Source: Micromussa lordhowensis
Taxonomy: Eukaryota; Cnidaria; Anthozoa; Scleractinia; Lobophylliidae
Direction of reading: 5' to 3'
NCBI GenBank assembly: GCA_964020085.1
Contig: OZ026602.1
Span: 34,296,875-34,360,874 of the forward strand
DNA: 64,000 bases
Shown here piece after piece: positions 45,873-57,764 of the stretch. Each line of letters starts with the position of its first letter. Positions within the stretch are counted from its first letter, which is position 1. A program made the position numbers and the translations under genes. The notes beneath the pieces are model-generated. The model searched no databases. It had not been told where the DNA came from and saw nothing but the letters and a program-made list of their open reading frames with translations.

Positions 45873-46164
45873 GGAGGCATGGTGGCCTCATGGTTAGTGT
45901 GCTTGTCTCCGGATTGAGCAGTCCAGGTTCGAGTCCAGGCCAGGGACATTGTGTTGTACTGTTGGACAAGGCACTTTACTCTCACAGTGCCTCTCCCTGT
46001 ATAAATGGGTACTGGCAAACTTAATGCTGGGGGTTTACAACCCTGCAGTGGACTAGCATTCCATCCAGGGAGGAATAGAATTAATCCTAGTCGCTTCATG
46101 CTACAGAAACCGGGATAAGCTTCGTCCTGGTGGACCACTTATCCTGTACGAAGACCTGACTTTT
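45873..46164 (+). mobile_element. tRNA-headed SINE with perfect 12-bp target duplications
   Basis: Flanked by ACCTAAAGGGTG at 45861-45872 and 46165-46176. The 5' end carries a pol III box A-like GGTGGCCTCATGGTTAGTG and box B GGTTCGAGTCC in a tRNA-like layout. The body has the GGCACTTTACTCTCACAGTG segment that I recall from widespread metazoan SINEs. It ends in CTTTT. The perfect duplications indicate fairly recent LINE-mediated insertion. It is unrelated to the tRNA-derived arrays at 16-17 kb. Confidence 0.85.
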
Positions 46165-46176
46165 ACCTAAAGGGTG

Positions 46177-46494
46177 TCAATAAGCAATCACTGGACATCA
46201 GAACCAATGCATCAGAGGATGTTTATTTTGCTGTTTTTTACTTCTGTACCAAGAAGAACTCCACAATGATCAATTCCTCTTCTCTTTTTATTCAACTAAC
46301 TTTTCTACATTCATCCAATTCATCCATGAGCTGGCTCACAGGAGCCTTTGACTTAGTAGAGCTACTATTTCTTTATTTGGAGCATGTCATTGTAGATTAT
46401 CATTGTTAGTTTAATGTTCGGGGAACATTAGAAAAATTATAACTGTCTCCATTTTTACGCTTTCAGCAAAATTCTATGCAAAAAGAGACATTTT
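46177..46494. other. Spacer without recognised features
   Basis: No coding or repeat signal is visible. Confidence 0.35.
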
Positions 46495-46815
46495 GCGAGA
46501 ATCTTGCAAAGATCTGTGAAGACCTGGCAAACATCTATGAGGATCTGGCAAGGATCTGTAAGGGTGTTGAAAAGAAGTGTAAGGATCTTTTAAAGATCTG
46601 GCAGGATCTTCAAGGATCTTGCCAAGATCTTTGAGGATTTTACAGGATTCCTGCAAAGATCTTCAAGATACATGCAAGGACCTTCAAGGATCCTCAAGGA
46701 TCTGGGCGAGGTCCTTGAGGATCTTGGCAAGAATTTCGAAGATCCTTGAGGATTTTTCATAAAGATCTTAGGATCTTCATGCAGATCTTCAAAGATCCTA
46801 CAAAGATTTTCACCA
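46495..46815 (+). repeat. Degenerate tandem repeat of an AAGGATCTTGC-type unit
   Basis: AAGATCT, GGATCTTC and GGATCTTGC words recur every 10-25 bp for 320 bp in imperfect form. The array lies directly before the Penelope RT fragment. Confidence 0.7.
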
Positions 46816-46829
46816 GGGAAGATCCAAAA

Positions 46830-48281
46830 CCATGGGTAGCTTTTGGAAATGTTAAGACACACAAAAGAGACAATCCACTCCATCTCATTACATCTTGTTG
46901 TGGTACAGCTATTGAACAACTCTCTGCTTTTACAGAATTCTACCTTAACGCCACCTTCCCAAAACCGTCCATTTCCAGCAGGTTCTTTGCTTGTTTCCTG
47001 GGATGTGGTTTCAGTGTTCCCTAACATTGACAACAACTTGGGTATTACCGCTGTTAGGAAGGCCCTTGATTCTAGATCTTCTAAATTTCCCTCTGCTGAT
47101 TTCATAGCTGAGGCTGTTAAAATTTGTCTCCGTGTTAACAATTGCCATTTTCCGAACAAAATTTCGTACAAAAACATGGTACGGCCATGGGATTAAAGAA
47201 TGCATGACGTTACACAAACTTAGCAATGGGCATAATCAATGAAAAAGCCAAATTAGAAGGTAGCTTAAAACCGTTACTCTGGTGGAGGTATAGAGATGAT
47301 ATTTTCGACCTCTCGACCCAAGGTCTGCCTGAATTGCTTGAATTCACTGATTACATTAATTCTTTGTACCCCGCCATCAAATTTGAATGGCTTATTTTGA
47401 TAGTTTTCTGCATGTTTTGGATCTTACATTACACCTTAAGGGTGGGTTAATTGTAACTGACATTTATTCTAAGCCTACCAACACCCACCTTTATTTGCCA
47501 TTTTCTAGTTCACACCCGTCACATTGCAAAAGGGCAATTCCTTATGGGGTAGCCTTGAGAATTAAGTGCAATTGTTCCACTGATAATTTTTTGCAAACCA
47601 GATGTAAAGAAACAGTTTGATAACGCTCTTAAAATTCCAAGATCTGAGCTTTTAAGCAAAAAGGTGAAATCTAAACAGGAAGCACGTTAATTTGTTAAGA
47701 TCTTCAACTCAAATCACAGAAATTTTTACAGCTAAATCTGTTTTTCCTGCTTACCGCCGAACCAAAAATCTAAAGGAAGTTCTAGCGCCATCTAAATTTC
47801 AACCAAGCTCTGCTACTACTCAGACGGTCAATGAGGGTGGAGGTTTTAAATGTGATAAAAATAGATGCGACTTGTGTAAGAATTTCCTACTTCAAGCTTC
47901 TAAATTCCAAAGCTCAGCCACAGGTAGGCATTATCCTATCCAACAAAAAGTGTCTTGTTCATCCAAAAATGTCATTTACCTCGCAACGTGCTGTAAATGT
48001 AATCTACATCAACTGAGTTTAAAATTAGATTCCACAACCATAAATCGAACATGCTCAACAATAGAAGAACATGTGAATTGGCAGTACATTACAATAGTTT
48101 CCAACATGACATTTCTCAAATAAGTTTTATCACCATTGAGCAAATTATATCCTTTCAAACTCCGTTACATTTAGACCAGTTACTGCTTAAAAGAGAAGCC
48201 TACATGATGACACAATTATTTACACTTAATGTGCATGGCCTTAACAAAAGGCGTGAATTTCGCTCCAAAAAATCATATTAA
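46830..48281 (+). pseudogene. Penelope-like element: RT plus GIY-YIG, decayed
   Basis: Blocks in order across several frames: VKTHKRDNPLHLITSCCGTA, AFTEFYLNATFP, LVSWDVVSVFPNID, KPLLWWRYRDDIFDL (the RT catalytic Y-x-D-D), IYSKPTNTHLYLPFSSSHP, then the zinc-like CDKNRCDLCKNFL... block, VIYLATCCKCNL, RTCELAVHYN and LLLKREAYMM of the GIY-YIG part. Numerous frameshifts and stops. It differs in sequence from the 43.6 and 60 kb copies, so at least two Penelope families are present. Confidence 0.8.
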
Positions 48282-48731
48282 CTGCAACTAATTAGACCTT
48301 TTCACATGTTCTTGCTTTGAAAATCAATTGACTTGTCCAGTTCCTATTTTATTTATTCATTAGTCTGTTTTAAATACTTTCAGTTGTTATGTAATTTACC
48401 TTTTGCGTTCATAGGCCCTGTTGGGGATTCTGTTATTTTTGTTTTAAGTGTGCTGTTCATGGCCCCTCAACAGGGAATTTTTTTACAGTATTGTTTAGGG
48501 GCCCTGCTCTGGGACTATGCTACGGCGATAACTATGAACATTCAGAGGCCTCTTGTGGGGAATGTGTTACGTTTGCTTTATTACATAACTTTTGTCACTA
48601 GTTTTTTACTCATACTATTGTTATTTTGCTTGTAGTTTGAACCCTTTTGTATTTCTCAATTAAGCTGCTTATATAAGCCAGCACCTCTGATACACACAAC
48701 CACTGTAAATAGTTTTAGTTTTAATGTTTAT

Positions 48732-48955
48732 CTCAGGAGGGCTCAACAGCCAAAACGTAACAGATATGAGAAACTGTTTGTTTATCAAATTATCGATGTC
48801 CAACTGACGTAACATATATAATGATTTAACTGCACAGTTGATATAAATGACTGTAGATAAACGAGTTAATGCATTAAGTCCAATGGCGCATAAGCGAACA
48901 GACAAGCTGAAACTGCAAAACTCAGCTGAGGAAGACATTAAAGTCAAAACCGGTC
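48732..48955 (+). ncRNA. Two degenerate hammerhead-like motifs after the Penelope pseudogene
   Basis: 48732-48758 (CTCAGGAGGGCTCAACAGCC then AAAACGT) and 48926-48955 (CTGAGGA, GAC..GTC, AAAAC, GGTC). Both show box 1, a short stem and box 2, with GAAAC altered to AAAAC, so cleavage activity is unlikely. Confidence 0.4.
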
Positions 48956-50215
48956 CGGAAAACGGCTTGTTTTGGTTGAGACGGCTGGATCGACACCCAA
49001 CCATAAGTGTCCATCCTTAATTTCCAGTGCGAAACCGCAAGGGAGGTTCTGTTAGAAGAGTTGAGAGGCGGGTAGGATAAAGAACCCATCTCCTGGCAAG
49101 AGAAATTCCCTGCAAATTGTATAATCGCCTTGTCGAGATCTAGCTGTAAGACTTCAGGAAAAGGTAACACCAATATCACTTAGACTTTTGCATTAACATG
49201 AGTGCGTCCTCATCACAAAACAGAGAAGACCGCTGCACACGCAAGATTTCACCACCACCGCTATTAAAATCAGAAAGGAAACAGTTTCAGCTACATAATT
49301 CTCAAGTGGCAAACAGATGAGGCACAAGCAGCAAAAACATTTAAGGGATGCAATATGCAATCAGAGGGTCCAACAAAGGACAGGATAGACACATTTATTA
49401 TAGTGAAACAAATGCAAAAACATTTTGTTTGAAACTACAACCGCTTGTTTATCAAATTATCGACGTCGCACTGACGTAATAGATTTAGTGAGAAACTGCT
49501 TGTTTATCAAATTATTGATGTCGCACTGACGTAAGGGATATAATGAGAAACAATTTCAGTTACATTATCCTCAAGTGGCAAACAAATGAAGAAGAGGCAC
49601 AAGCAGCAAGAACATTTAAGTGAGACAAAATGCGATCGAAGGGTTCAACAAGCGACAACATAGAGATATTTATTTTAATGAAACGAATGTGATAAGATTT
49701 TGCCTGAAACCAAAAGTGCTTATTTATTAATTTATCGACGTTGTACTAACGTAACAGATACATTGAGAAAAATTATCGACGTCGCACTGATGTAACAGAT
49801 ACGAGAAACAATTTAAGCCACATTATCCTCAAGTGACAAACAAATGAAGAAGAGGCACAAGCAGCAAGAACATTTAAGTGAGACAAAATGCAATCAAAGG
49901 GTCCAACAAGCGACAGGATAGAGACATATATCTTGATGAAACTAACATGACAACATTTTGTTTGAAACTAAAAGTGCTTATTTATCAAATTATCAACGTC
50001 GCACTGATGTAACAGATATAATGAGAAACTGCTTGTTTATCAGATTATCGACATCCCACTGACGTAACATATATAATGATTTAATTACACAGTTGATATA
50101 AATGACTGTAGATAAACATGTTAATGCATCAAGTCCAACGGTGCGTAAGCGACCGGATGAGCTGAAACTGTAAAACTCTGTTCAAGAAGACATTAAAGTT
50201 GAAACCGGTCCTATA
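48770..50215 (+). repeat. Direct repeats and tandem array in the Penelope tail
   Basis: 48770-48960 and 50028-50215 are two copies of the same ~190-bp block, 1258 bp apart. Between them are three units of about 255-273 bp, starting near 49275, 49548 and 49804, each with CTCAAGTGGCAAACA and TTATCGACGTCGCACTGACG words. The second outer block carries a hammerhead-like AAGAAGACATTAAAG..GAAACC at 50183-50210. Confidence 0.75.
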
Positions 50216-50283
50216 AAAGGCTATTTACATTGTATTTAAAGCTATTTACATTGTAAACAGCGTTTTATTTTTCAATTTTTAAC

Positions 50284-50309
50284 CTGAAGACTGAACGGCC
50301 GAAACGATC
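50284..50309 (+). ncRNA. Hammerhead-like motif
   Basis: CTGAAGA, a short GAACGGCC segment, then GAAACGATC. Box 1 and GAAAC are conserved but stem II is poor. Confidence 0.35.
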
Positions 50310-50401
50310 TCTTAATCAGATAATGGTTACATGCAAGAATGCGCATATGGCGTCATTACAACGATCATCTGGAAAGCACTAAATTATACGGTATTTAGTA
50401 A

Positions 50402-50665
50402 CTCGCTAATTAAGTATGATAGCAGACGCGATTTTTGGATCTGAATTCGCGTCTTTTGTTAAGACCATGAGGATTAAGTGTGCATAGTTGTGCGGTCCAA
50501 TAGGCTTCTCGGGTGAGTAGCAACCTATCAATATGAATAAAATAAAAATAATTTCAGAAATCTCATGTTTACTACAATTAAAATGGACTGCTAGCTCGCA
50601 CGTTTGTTTGTTTGTAAGCATAGACGACTTGTGATTGCGAAAAACGCAAAGAAGATATGGTAAAC
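50402..50665 (-). pseudogene. Penelope-like GIY-YIG fragment, reverse strand
   Basis: The reverse strand reads FRNHKSSMLTNKQTCELAVH, then HEISEIIFI and, after a frame change, a remnant of the C-terminal LNPHGLNKRREF-type block. It is of the same family as the 46.8-48.3 kb copy but inverted to it. Confidence 0.65.
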
Positions 50666-50704
50666 CAAACAGATCATGTGTATTTTGTGCACCCCTTGAC
50701 TGAT

Positions 50705-50890
50705 GCATCGGTCGATATATATCGACCGACACTCGACTGATATGTTGGTCAACATATCAACCGACACTCGGCTGATATATATTTCGACCGAGATGTTGGT
50801 CGATATGTCGACCAATATATCGGTTGATATGCCGGTCGACATATCGACCGAGAGTGTTTGTCCGATTGTTGGCCGCCATGTTGATCGATA
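50705..50890. repeat. Palindromic tandem repeat of GTCGATATATCGAC words
   Basis: Self-complementary words (GGTCGATATATATCGACC, GGTCAACATATCAACC, GGTCGATATGTCGACC) alternate with ACACTCGGCTGATAT. Each unit is about 22-40 bp. No spacers of constant length are present. Confidence 0.75.
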
Positions 50891-51189
50891 GGCTACCGAC
50901 ATTGCGACGATACTTCACTGATACTTGTGTACTGATGGCTGTAGCCTGTGTTACAGACGTAATTTAACGCTGTTTAACCTGGGTTAGTAACTTCTGCTGA
51001 GTTGCGCAGATATTCCTGTTCTAGCCCCTCCTTCTCAGAGGCTTCTTTGTATAAATCCGGCATAGTCAATCGAAAGACACTGAACCAAAAATCAATCGAA
51101 CTCAACTGAACCCAATCGGTCGAATAGTTGTTCGATTTGTTTTCTTATCGAACATAATCGAACTGTAACTTTTCGGTGAGTTTGATTAA

Positions 51190-52448
51190 GGTTACTGTAT
51201 ACCTTCAGGGGTGTCTCGCCTACTGTCTGTTTGCCTACGTCTGGAGTTGATTCACCTATGTCCAATATGTCAGTTCGCCAAGTCTTAAACTCCATACTAT
51301 GACAATCAACGATTCACCTACTTGATGTGTGGTGTAAGTTGATTTGATGTGTGCTCGGTGTGGTGAATTCAAAAAACAATTGTCGGAGTTCTTGCTTAAC
51401 TTTTTTCCAAAATCCTGAAACTTGCTCAACCCAAGTCTACCCAAAGGACGCCTAAACTGTTATATATATTTTTTCGCGGATTATGTGGAAGTGCGCGAAC
51501 TAACAATCAGAACATAAGGTGCCGTATACCTTCAGATCAGCAATTTTCTTCAAATTTCGATTCTTGGTTAAAGTAATCATCCAAATGAAATCTCTAATGT
51601 AAAAAAGAAATCATTGAAAAATATTAAATATTGGCAGAGAAATGGCAGTTTTAAGTTTTGGCCAGAAGTAAAAATTTCCCGTCTGATTGACACAATTAGC
51701 TCTATTTCCTCGAATCAATTTTTTCACTTGAGGTGGACACTGTAAAGAGCTAAAACTCATAGGGAATTTTTCCGATTGCCCCCAAATTTTGACAGTGGGT
51801 AGATTAACACATAAACAACAAAAACGTTTCTGCGAATTTTTTCTTTCAAAATATTTTTTCAATGAGAGCAATTTTTGTACAAGCACTTCACATTTTTCCA
51901 ATACTATTTCGAAAACGTTCCATAACTTTTCACTGTAACAAATTAAATTAATGAAAGACAAAATTTGCTTTGACTTGTAGCATTGAAAAGATGATTCGGA
52001 CGCTCGCATTTAGAAGTCGTGAAAAATTCAAAAAAACGTGTCTGTGAATTTTTTCTTTCGAAATATTTTTTCAATGAGAGCGATTGTTGTACAAGCACTT
52101 CACATTTTTTTAATACTATTTCGAAAACATTCCATAACTTTTCACTGTAACTGAGTATGGCAAAACGCAGACATGTCTTTTTAGCGCTTTGGGTCCGGAA
52201 ACTGAGGAACAAATTAAATTAATGAAAGGCAAAATTCGCTTTGACTTGTAGCATTGAAAACATGATTCGGACGCTCGCATTTAGAAGTCGTGAAAAATTT
52301 GACAATTCATTTTATTTCAAAATTATTGGTATAGTTGGATAGCCAGCTCTGTAAGCTTTAATTTGATATAGGGTTTAGGTATCTACAGTTCAAACTGGAC
52401 GTGTTACATTGCATGGACGCGAGACACCCCTGAAGGTATACTGTAACC
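51190..52448. mobile_element. Non-autonomous DNA transposon with TAA target duplications (Harbinger-like)
   Basis: About 30-bp terminal inverted repeats begin GGTTACTGTATACCTTCAGG (left) and GGTTACAGTATACCTTCAGG (right, reverse strand). TAA flanks both ends (51187-51189, 52449-52451). A 3-bp TWA duplication is the PIF/Harbinger signature. The interior carries a duplicated segment (51838-51960 and 52030-52155) and no transposase. Confidence 0.75.
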
Positions 52449-52739
52449 TAAACTTATCAAGTCCATGATAACAACAAATCGCAACAAAATTAAACCGGGC
52501 GGTAAAGTGGGAAAAAGCTAAGTTACCTTGTCCTTTTGAATGATATGTTAATGAAAAGTCCCACCTCCTTCAGTATAGGGCGCTCGAGTAAGTAAACACA
52601 AGTAAACACAAAGACCGTAAACTTTGGTTTATTTCATCTTAATACCGTTTTTCTGCGAGGTTCAACAAGGCGAACTGACATATCGGACGTAGGTGAATCG
52701 ACTCTAGACGTAAGCGAAACAACCCGTAGAAAACGACCG

Positions 52740-53722
52740 GTTACCCTGTAGTCCAGTCCCTGAACTCTCCATTCTTCCTGTCCCATTTTGGGGCTGACCC
52801 CGGGCAGGCAAAAGAAGAGTCCAGGATAACTTGCATGCGCATGCTCGGAACACCGCCATCTTTTACCCCCAAGTTGGGGGAAAAAACAGATTTGGAAGCA
52901 CTTTCCAGATTCGGCTTGTGACGCGATTTTCTGAACAATAAAATACAAGCAACAATTTCTGCATTCTGATTGGTTAAAAACATGTCAATTAATACCAAAT
53001 CAGTGGGTTTTCACCAGTGCCAAGCTAAATGACATTCAATGTCAAAGATAACGAAAGAAATCTTTGTCAAGATTTGTTGACAATTGTAAACTCCGACTCG
53101 GACTTGAAAGTGCATGCGCTGCATTATGCAAATAAACTACTTCTAAGTGTCAAATTTTCCTTTCAAAAACTCGCTCAACATGCAGAAGCAATACAAAAGA
53201 TGTTTGGGAAAAGAGTAATGAAGCATAATCATTGTCGATAAGAGTACAGACCACAATAAACCACATTTTGATTTACTTTTTACCAATGTCAACGTCAAAG
53301 AAATAACTTTTTCAGAGCGCGAGCTGAAAAAGGCATTGCATGACACACTGACGCGAGCAGCGTGGCATGGACTCTTATCGACTATGGCAAATTACATTTA
53401 TACATACAGCCAAAACAGTACTGTCTGCAGTTACATACATACACTTTTTGAAGCTCCCTTTAAAGTCTTTACATGGCTTTTCAGCCACTCTCCAACCAGA
53501 CTGCGAGATTAGCAGTAATTGTGGTAAAATTAAAGTTTCCCGGCACACACGACTTGTTTCAAACGCATATGGCTGTGCTAAAGTTTGGGACCTAGTAATT
53601 TTTTATTGGTTCATTCCGAGCATGCGCATGCAAGTTATCCTGGAGTCTTCTTTCGCCCGCCCGGGTTCAGCCCCTATATGGGGCGGGAAGAAAGGAGAGT
53701 TCAGGGACTGGACTAGTTACCC
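52740..53722. mobile_element. Second inverted-repeat element, about 1 kb
   Basis: Arms of about 102 bp: 52748-52849 (AGTCCAGTCCCTGAACTCTC ... GCATGCGCATGCTCGG) mirror 53614-53715. The 53029-53241 frame inside is open but unrecognised. The element is embedded between inverted copies of the 51-52 kb element. Confidence 0.65.
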
Positions 53723-53741
53723 AGTAGAGTACCTAAACCCC

Positions 53742-54170
53742 ATATCAAATTAAGCTTTATAGAGCTGGCTATCAAACTGTGCCAAGAATTTTGAAATAAC
53801 ATGAATTGTTGAACTTTTCACGACCACTAAATGCGAGCGCCTGAATCAGCTTTTGAAAGCTACAAGTGAAAGCGAATTTTGATTTTCGCAAATTAAATGT
53901 TACCCTCGGTTTCAGGATCCAGAGTGCCACAAAAATATTCAATGGCATAGTCAATATTCAATGGCAGTAAAAAGTTACAGAACAGTTTTGAAATAGGGTA
54001 AAAAAAATGTGGAGTGATCATACAAAAATCATCCTCGAAGAAAAAATATTTTGAAATAAACAATTCGCAGACATTTGTTTTGTAGTTTATGTCTACCTAG
54101 CTACTCTCCAAATTTGAGGGCAATCGAACAAATTCCCTTTGAGTTGTAGCTCTTGTAGTGTCTGCTTTAA
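53742..54170 (-). mobile_element. Inverted partial copy of the 51-52 kb element
   Basis: 53742-53881 mirrors 52231-52380 (GAGCTGGCTATCAAA versus GATAGCCAGCTC), and 54027-54160 mirrors 51720-51860 (GGGCAATCG, CAATTCGCAGA). The two copies are moderately diverged. Confidence 0.6.
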
Positions 54171-54611
54171 GCGAAAAAATTATTCGAGAAAATCTCTTGC
54201 TTGGCAAACAAACTCCGCCCATAAACGCCTTCAACTGGATAATATTCCAATGGCTCATAATGACTCCGACGATTCGTCAGACAAATTAATTACATTATTT
54301 AAATTAACCTGGAATTAACTAAAATTATTATCGTTGAAGTGATTTAAAATCGATAAAGTCATCATTAATACTAGGAAATATGCAAGCACAGGCACCAGTT
54401 CACGTTGCAAATGTCCAAGTTGGTCACGGCCATCATCGGTTATCTTTAAAGCTGGATCTTCTCTTAATAGACTTTTCACCGACACTGACGGAGAAGGCAG
54501 GCACTCGTGGTAGCCTTCAACCATCATTTCCAGAATTGTTCACTTTTTCCGCCCTAATTAATTTAGCCTAATTAATTCCTATTCACTTGGATCTTTCCTT
54601 TTTTCATTTTT

Positions 54612-54985
54612 TTAAGGCAACGTTATTGCAATTAGGTGTATGTCTTGCACCACATTATAGAAAGGGTGTATCCATTTGCAACGTACGTGTTTAGCTGTTG
54701 CATTTGCCTGTTGGATTTTTGTTGTCGTTTTTAAGCTTAAAAAATGGTTGAAAGTTCCGTGGTGCAAACCTAGTCTCCTCTGTAACTGCCGGTAGGCTGC
54801 CCACTCGTTGCTATGTACTATTGAGCCAACTTGAACATTGCGTTGGATTATTGGTAAAAGTGTTGCATTGCGTTGCCTGATGAGCTGTAAATATGGTCTA
54901 GCTGGTGTGTATTGCATGTCAAACAATCCTAACACCCATCTTTCTCTTCTAGCGTGGCGTCCTCTATGAAACTGATCAATAAGGA
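54612..54985 (-). pseudogene. ISXO2/Merlin-like transposase fragment
   Basis: The reverse strand reads FHRGRHARRERWVLGLFD, TLLPIIQRNVQVGS, HSNEWAAYRQLQRRLGL, HGTFNHFL and a degenerate C-terminal KWIHPFYN block. This is the order in IS1016/ISXO2-type DDE transposases, represented in animals by Merlin. The catalytic Asp expected in the S-D-x-W motif is Asn (HSNEW), so this copy should be inactive. The N-terminal zinc part is missing. Confidence 0.7.
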
Positions 54986-56489
54986 ATCAATAACAGACTA
55001 AATCAAAATAAACTTTTTTGTCCCAAAAGGTTCAGGTTCAAACACCTCTATTACTTTCTACCTCGGGGGCGAGGCTTTTTAACATTGTTCCCTGCGGAAT
55101 TGTTCACTTCTGCTGCTTAGAAATTGTTTTGAGCTAACTACAGACAGCCAAACTATTGCCCATTCTCTCTAGATCTCCATCGTTATTGATTGGCTCAGTT
55201 ATTGGTGGAAACTCACGATAAAGGAAACAGCTTAAATAGAAATGGATCAGAAAATTAAATATTAACCATTATAAAAAGCAAGAAAACAGCAAAACAGTAA
55301 ATTAGCGTAAAGCGTACCAGTTAACATTTTTATTTTTTATAAAATGATTTTTGCGGCCATAGTTTGAGTATACAAAGATAACTAATAGTAATTGGACCGA
55401 GTGAAGTACAATTCAGGGAGCAATCGAGCGAGTAATTTCAAAATTGGACAAGCACGAAACACGAGGCCGATTTGAAATTAAGAGCATGATCACTCCTTTC
55501 ACATTCCACTCCCTTCACATTCCACTCCCCAGGTTACACAATGTTTCATAGTAAATAGGAAATCCAACATTTTCCGATTTAAAAATGCGATGAAGATAGT
55601 ATTTAGTAAAATTCTGACTTTCGTAAAATGTTAAATTACAACAAAAATTTTCGGGAAAGTTTTGCTGGCGCCCTAATAGTTTCGAAATGACTTAAGTCGC
55701 CCTAGCATGACTGAGCAGATACAAATTTTATAGCACAGGCATACCCAGGGGGAGGACATCATGCAGTCATGTTCTTTCTAGCTTTTTTTAAAAGTACTGC
55801 TCGAGAAGCTCTTCGTCTCTATTTTGAAATATTTCACAAATAAACAGAAAACAAAGGGTATGTTAAGAATTGGTTTTGGAAACTGAAACCTGACTTTTTT
55901 TAAATTGACAGCCTATATACGATTCTAGTTTCTTACCCTAGGTTCCAGTGATTATATTTTCCCAATTTTGGAGCTTGATAGTTTAAGGCGAGTAATCATA
56001 CCGCGAACATGGTTTACTTCATGCTATGCATTTCGGCAATATGGACCTCTGGAATTTGGGTAGGAAAGTGAACAACAGGTTTTCCCTCTTTTCTTTTTGC
56101 CTCTGTGATTGGGCAGTTAATAAGATTTGGCTAAACTTTGACTGAGCAGATCTCATTTTTTGCCTCATTAATTGTTACACAAAGAGATGATTAATGGCAT
56201 GGTAGCCGCTCATAGAGTAATTATTTCCTGTGGTTTACACTACACTGTAGGTGTTTCTGGTAGCCAGAAAGGCTGGAAAGGTGACAATTTTCAAGTAATG
56301 GATCGCGTTTTAATTTGTCATTTTGACATCACTGTCGTCCGTCAATATTTATCGGGGCAGGCAGGCAGACGAGCCAGTACATGTACAGCAGAAGGATCCA
56401 AAGGATGCAATACCACCACGTAAATTTATAGACAAATACTTGTGAGAAAACAGTGGGGCATACTTCTAACTGGTCCGACTCGATTTAAT
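54986..56489. other. Gene-less AT-rich stretch
   Basis: No exon, RNA gene or repeat family is recognised. Confidence 0.35.
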
Positions 56490-56517
56490 GACGTTTCGGC
56501 TGTTCAGCCTTCTTCAG
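56490..56517 (-). ncRNA. Hammerhead-like motif, reverse strand
   Basis: The reverse strand reads CTGAAGAAGGCTGAACAGCC then GAAACGTC: box 1, a 4-bp stem GGCT/AGCC, box 2 and a potential GTC. It is followed on the same strand by the AT-rich tail 56.52-56.70 kb seen near Penelope ends. Confidence 0.45.
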
Positions 56518-56696
56518 ATAGACGTTAAAAATTAAAAAACTAAAAACTATTTACAATGGTTGTGCGTATCGGAAATACTAGTTTATATAGGCAGCCTAAT
56601 TAAAAAGTATAAAAAGATTAAAATGACAACTACAAGCAAAATAACAATAGCGTGAATAAAAACAAGTGACAAAAGTTATGTAATCGATCAAACAAA

Positions 56697-56825
56697 GCAA
56701 ATAGTCCATTTGACTGCTTACAATGCTCTTTTTCCCATGACTGGCTAATTTAATGCCTAGGAAAGACATAGTGAGGTCATTTAGCTAAAATCACAGAGGT
56801 TAAACATGTCTAAATTAGTGCCGCG
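56697..56825 (+). repeat. 129-bp direct repeat, copy 1
   Basis: Begins GCAAATAGTCCATTTGACTG and ends AAATTAGTGCCGCG. Almost identical to 59014-59142. Confidence 0.9.
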
Positions 56826-57764
56826 AATCAATTGATCAATTTAAGCTCTGATTAAGCTTTGTTTGGCTAGTTCGACTCATTTGAAGCGATTTCAAAGGCT
56901 TGCATAGGCATGGCATAGCTTCTATTAAAGAGTACATAAGGTAGAAAGCACTCTCAGTACTACATGGTTTTATTTATGTACACTATCTGACCGATTTCCT
57001 AAAAACGTGCCTGCTGTGTTTAGTGCCTGCAGTCTTTAACACGGTTTTCATAAATCCAGACATATATTGGCACAGAATGTTCGGAACTGATCGGAGAATG
57101 CCCTGATTTTGACTCTAGACGCCTTGGAAAGATGGACAGAAATTAGAAATGCTCGCTTTTTGGCCCCTCTGTGTCATCCAGTCTTATTCCCTTGAAATAT
57201 ATGTCTGGATTTATGAAAACTGTGTTAAAACGAAATCAAGTGGTTTTTTTTTAATTGCTTATTTCTTCAATTTAATTTTCTTCCTTTCTCTCGCTATGAC
57301 AGCAGATTGTAATTCGTACCTAGCATAAAATGTAGAGAACTTCTTGCCGCATGTTTCATTGATCTTCCCTTTTTTTAAAAATTATTTATCCTACCACCCC
57401 CCCACCCTCCCCCCTTCGAATTTCTACTAGGTTTAGTCCAGGCTTCACTCGTTTGAATTCAGTTCGCGCGTTCGTTGACTCTGACATGGAGCCGATCGCT
57501 TAGCGTTCTGTATTTGCTGTCTAAAGGAAGTCTGCCTGAGGACATCATTAAGTCCAATGAAGGTGCAAGTCTAACGGTTTGCTAGCAAGCGTCGTCTATT
57601 ATCCTACGCAGTAAGGCGGGCCTGATATGTATCAACGGAACATTTAGTCACATAAGAGTAGGCCGCTTGCCCTGTAGCGATAATGTTGTGCTTGCTTTAG
57701 ACAGCAAAGATCTTTAGCCACACCAATTTAGGGCTTATAGGTGCAATGGACTAGACATTTCCAG
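56826..57764. other. Spacer within the 129-bp direct repeat pair
   Basis: No supported coding feature. ATATATGTCTGGATTTATG at about 57197 is mirrored by CATAAATCCAGACATATAT at 57049, with TAACACGGTTT beside one copy, so a short inverted-repeat element at about 57038-57228 is likely. Confidence 0.4.

Noticed and set aside
46495..46815. Coding region in the GATCTT repeat (reverse frame)
   Set aside because: The peptide repeat simply mirrors a degenerate DNA tandem repeat.
50705..50890. CRISPR-like array
   Set aside because: Repeats are palindromic and overlapping, spacers are not of constant length, no cas genes are present and the genome is eukaryotic.
53029..53241. 70-codon frame inside the 1-kb inverted-repeat element as a transposase
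   Set aside because: Too short, no catalytic motif and no relation to a known transposase.
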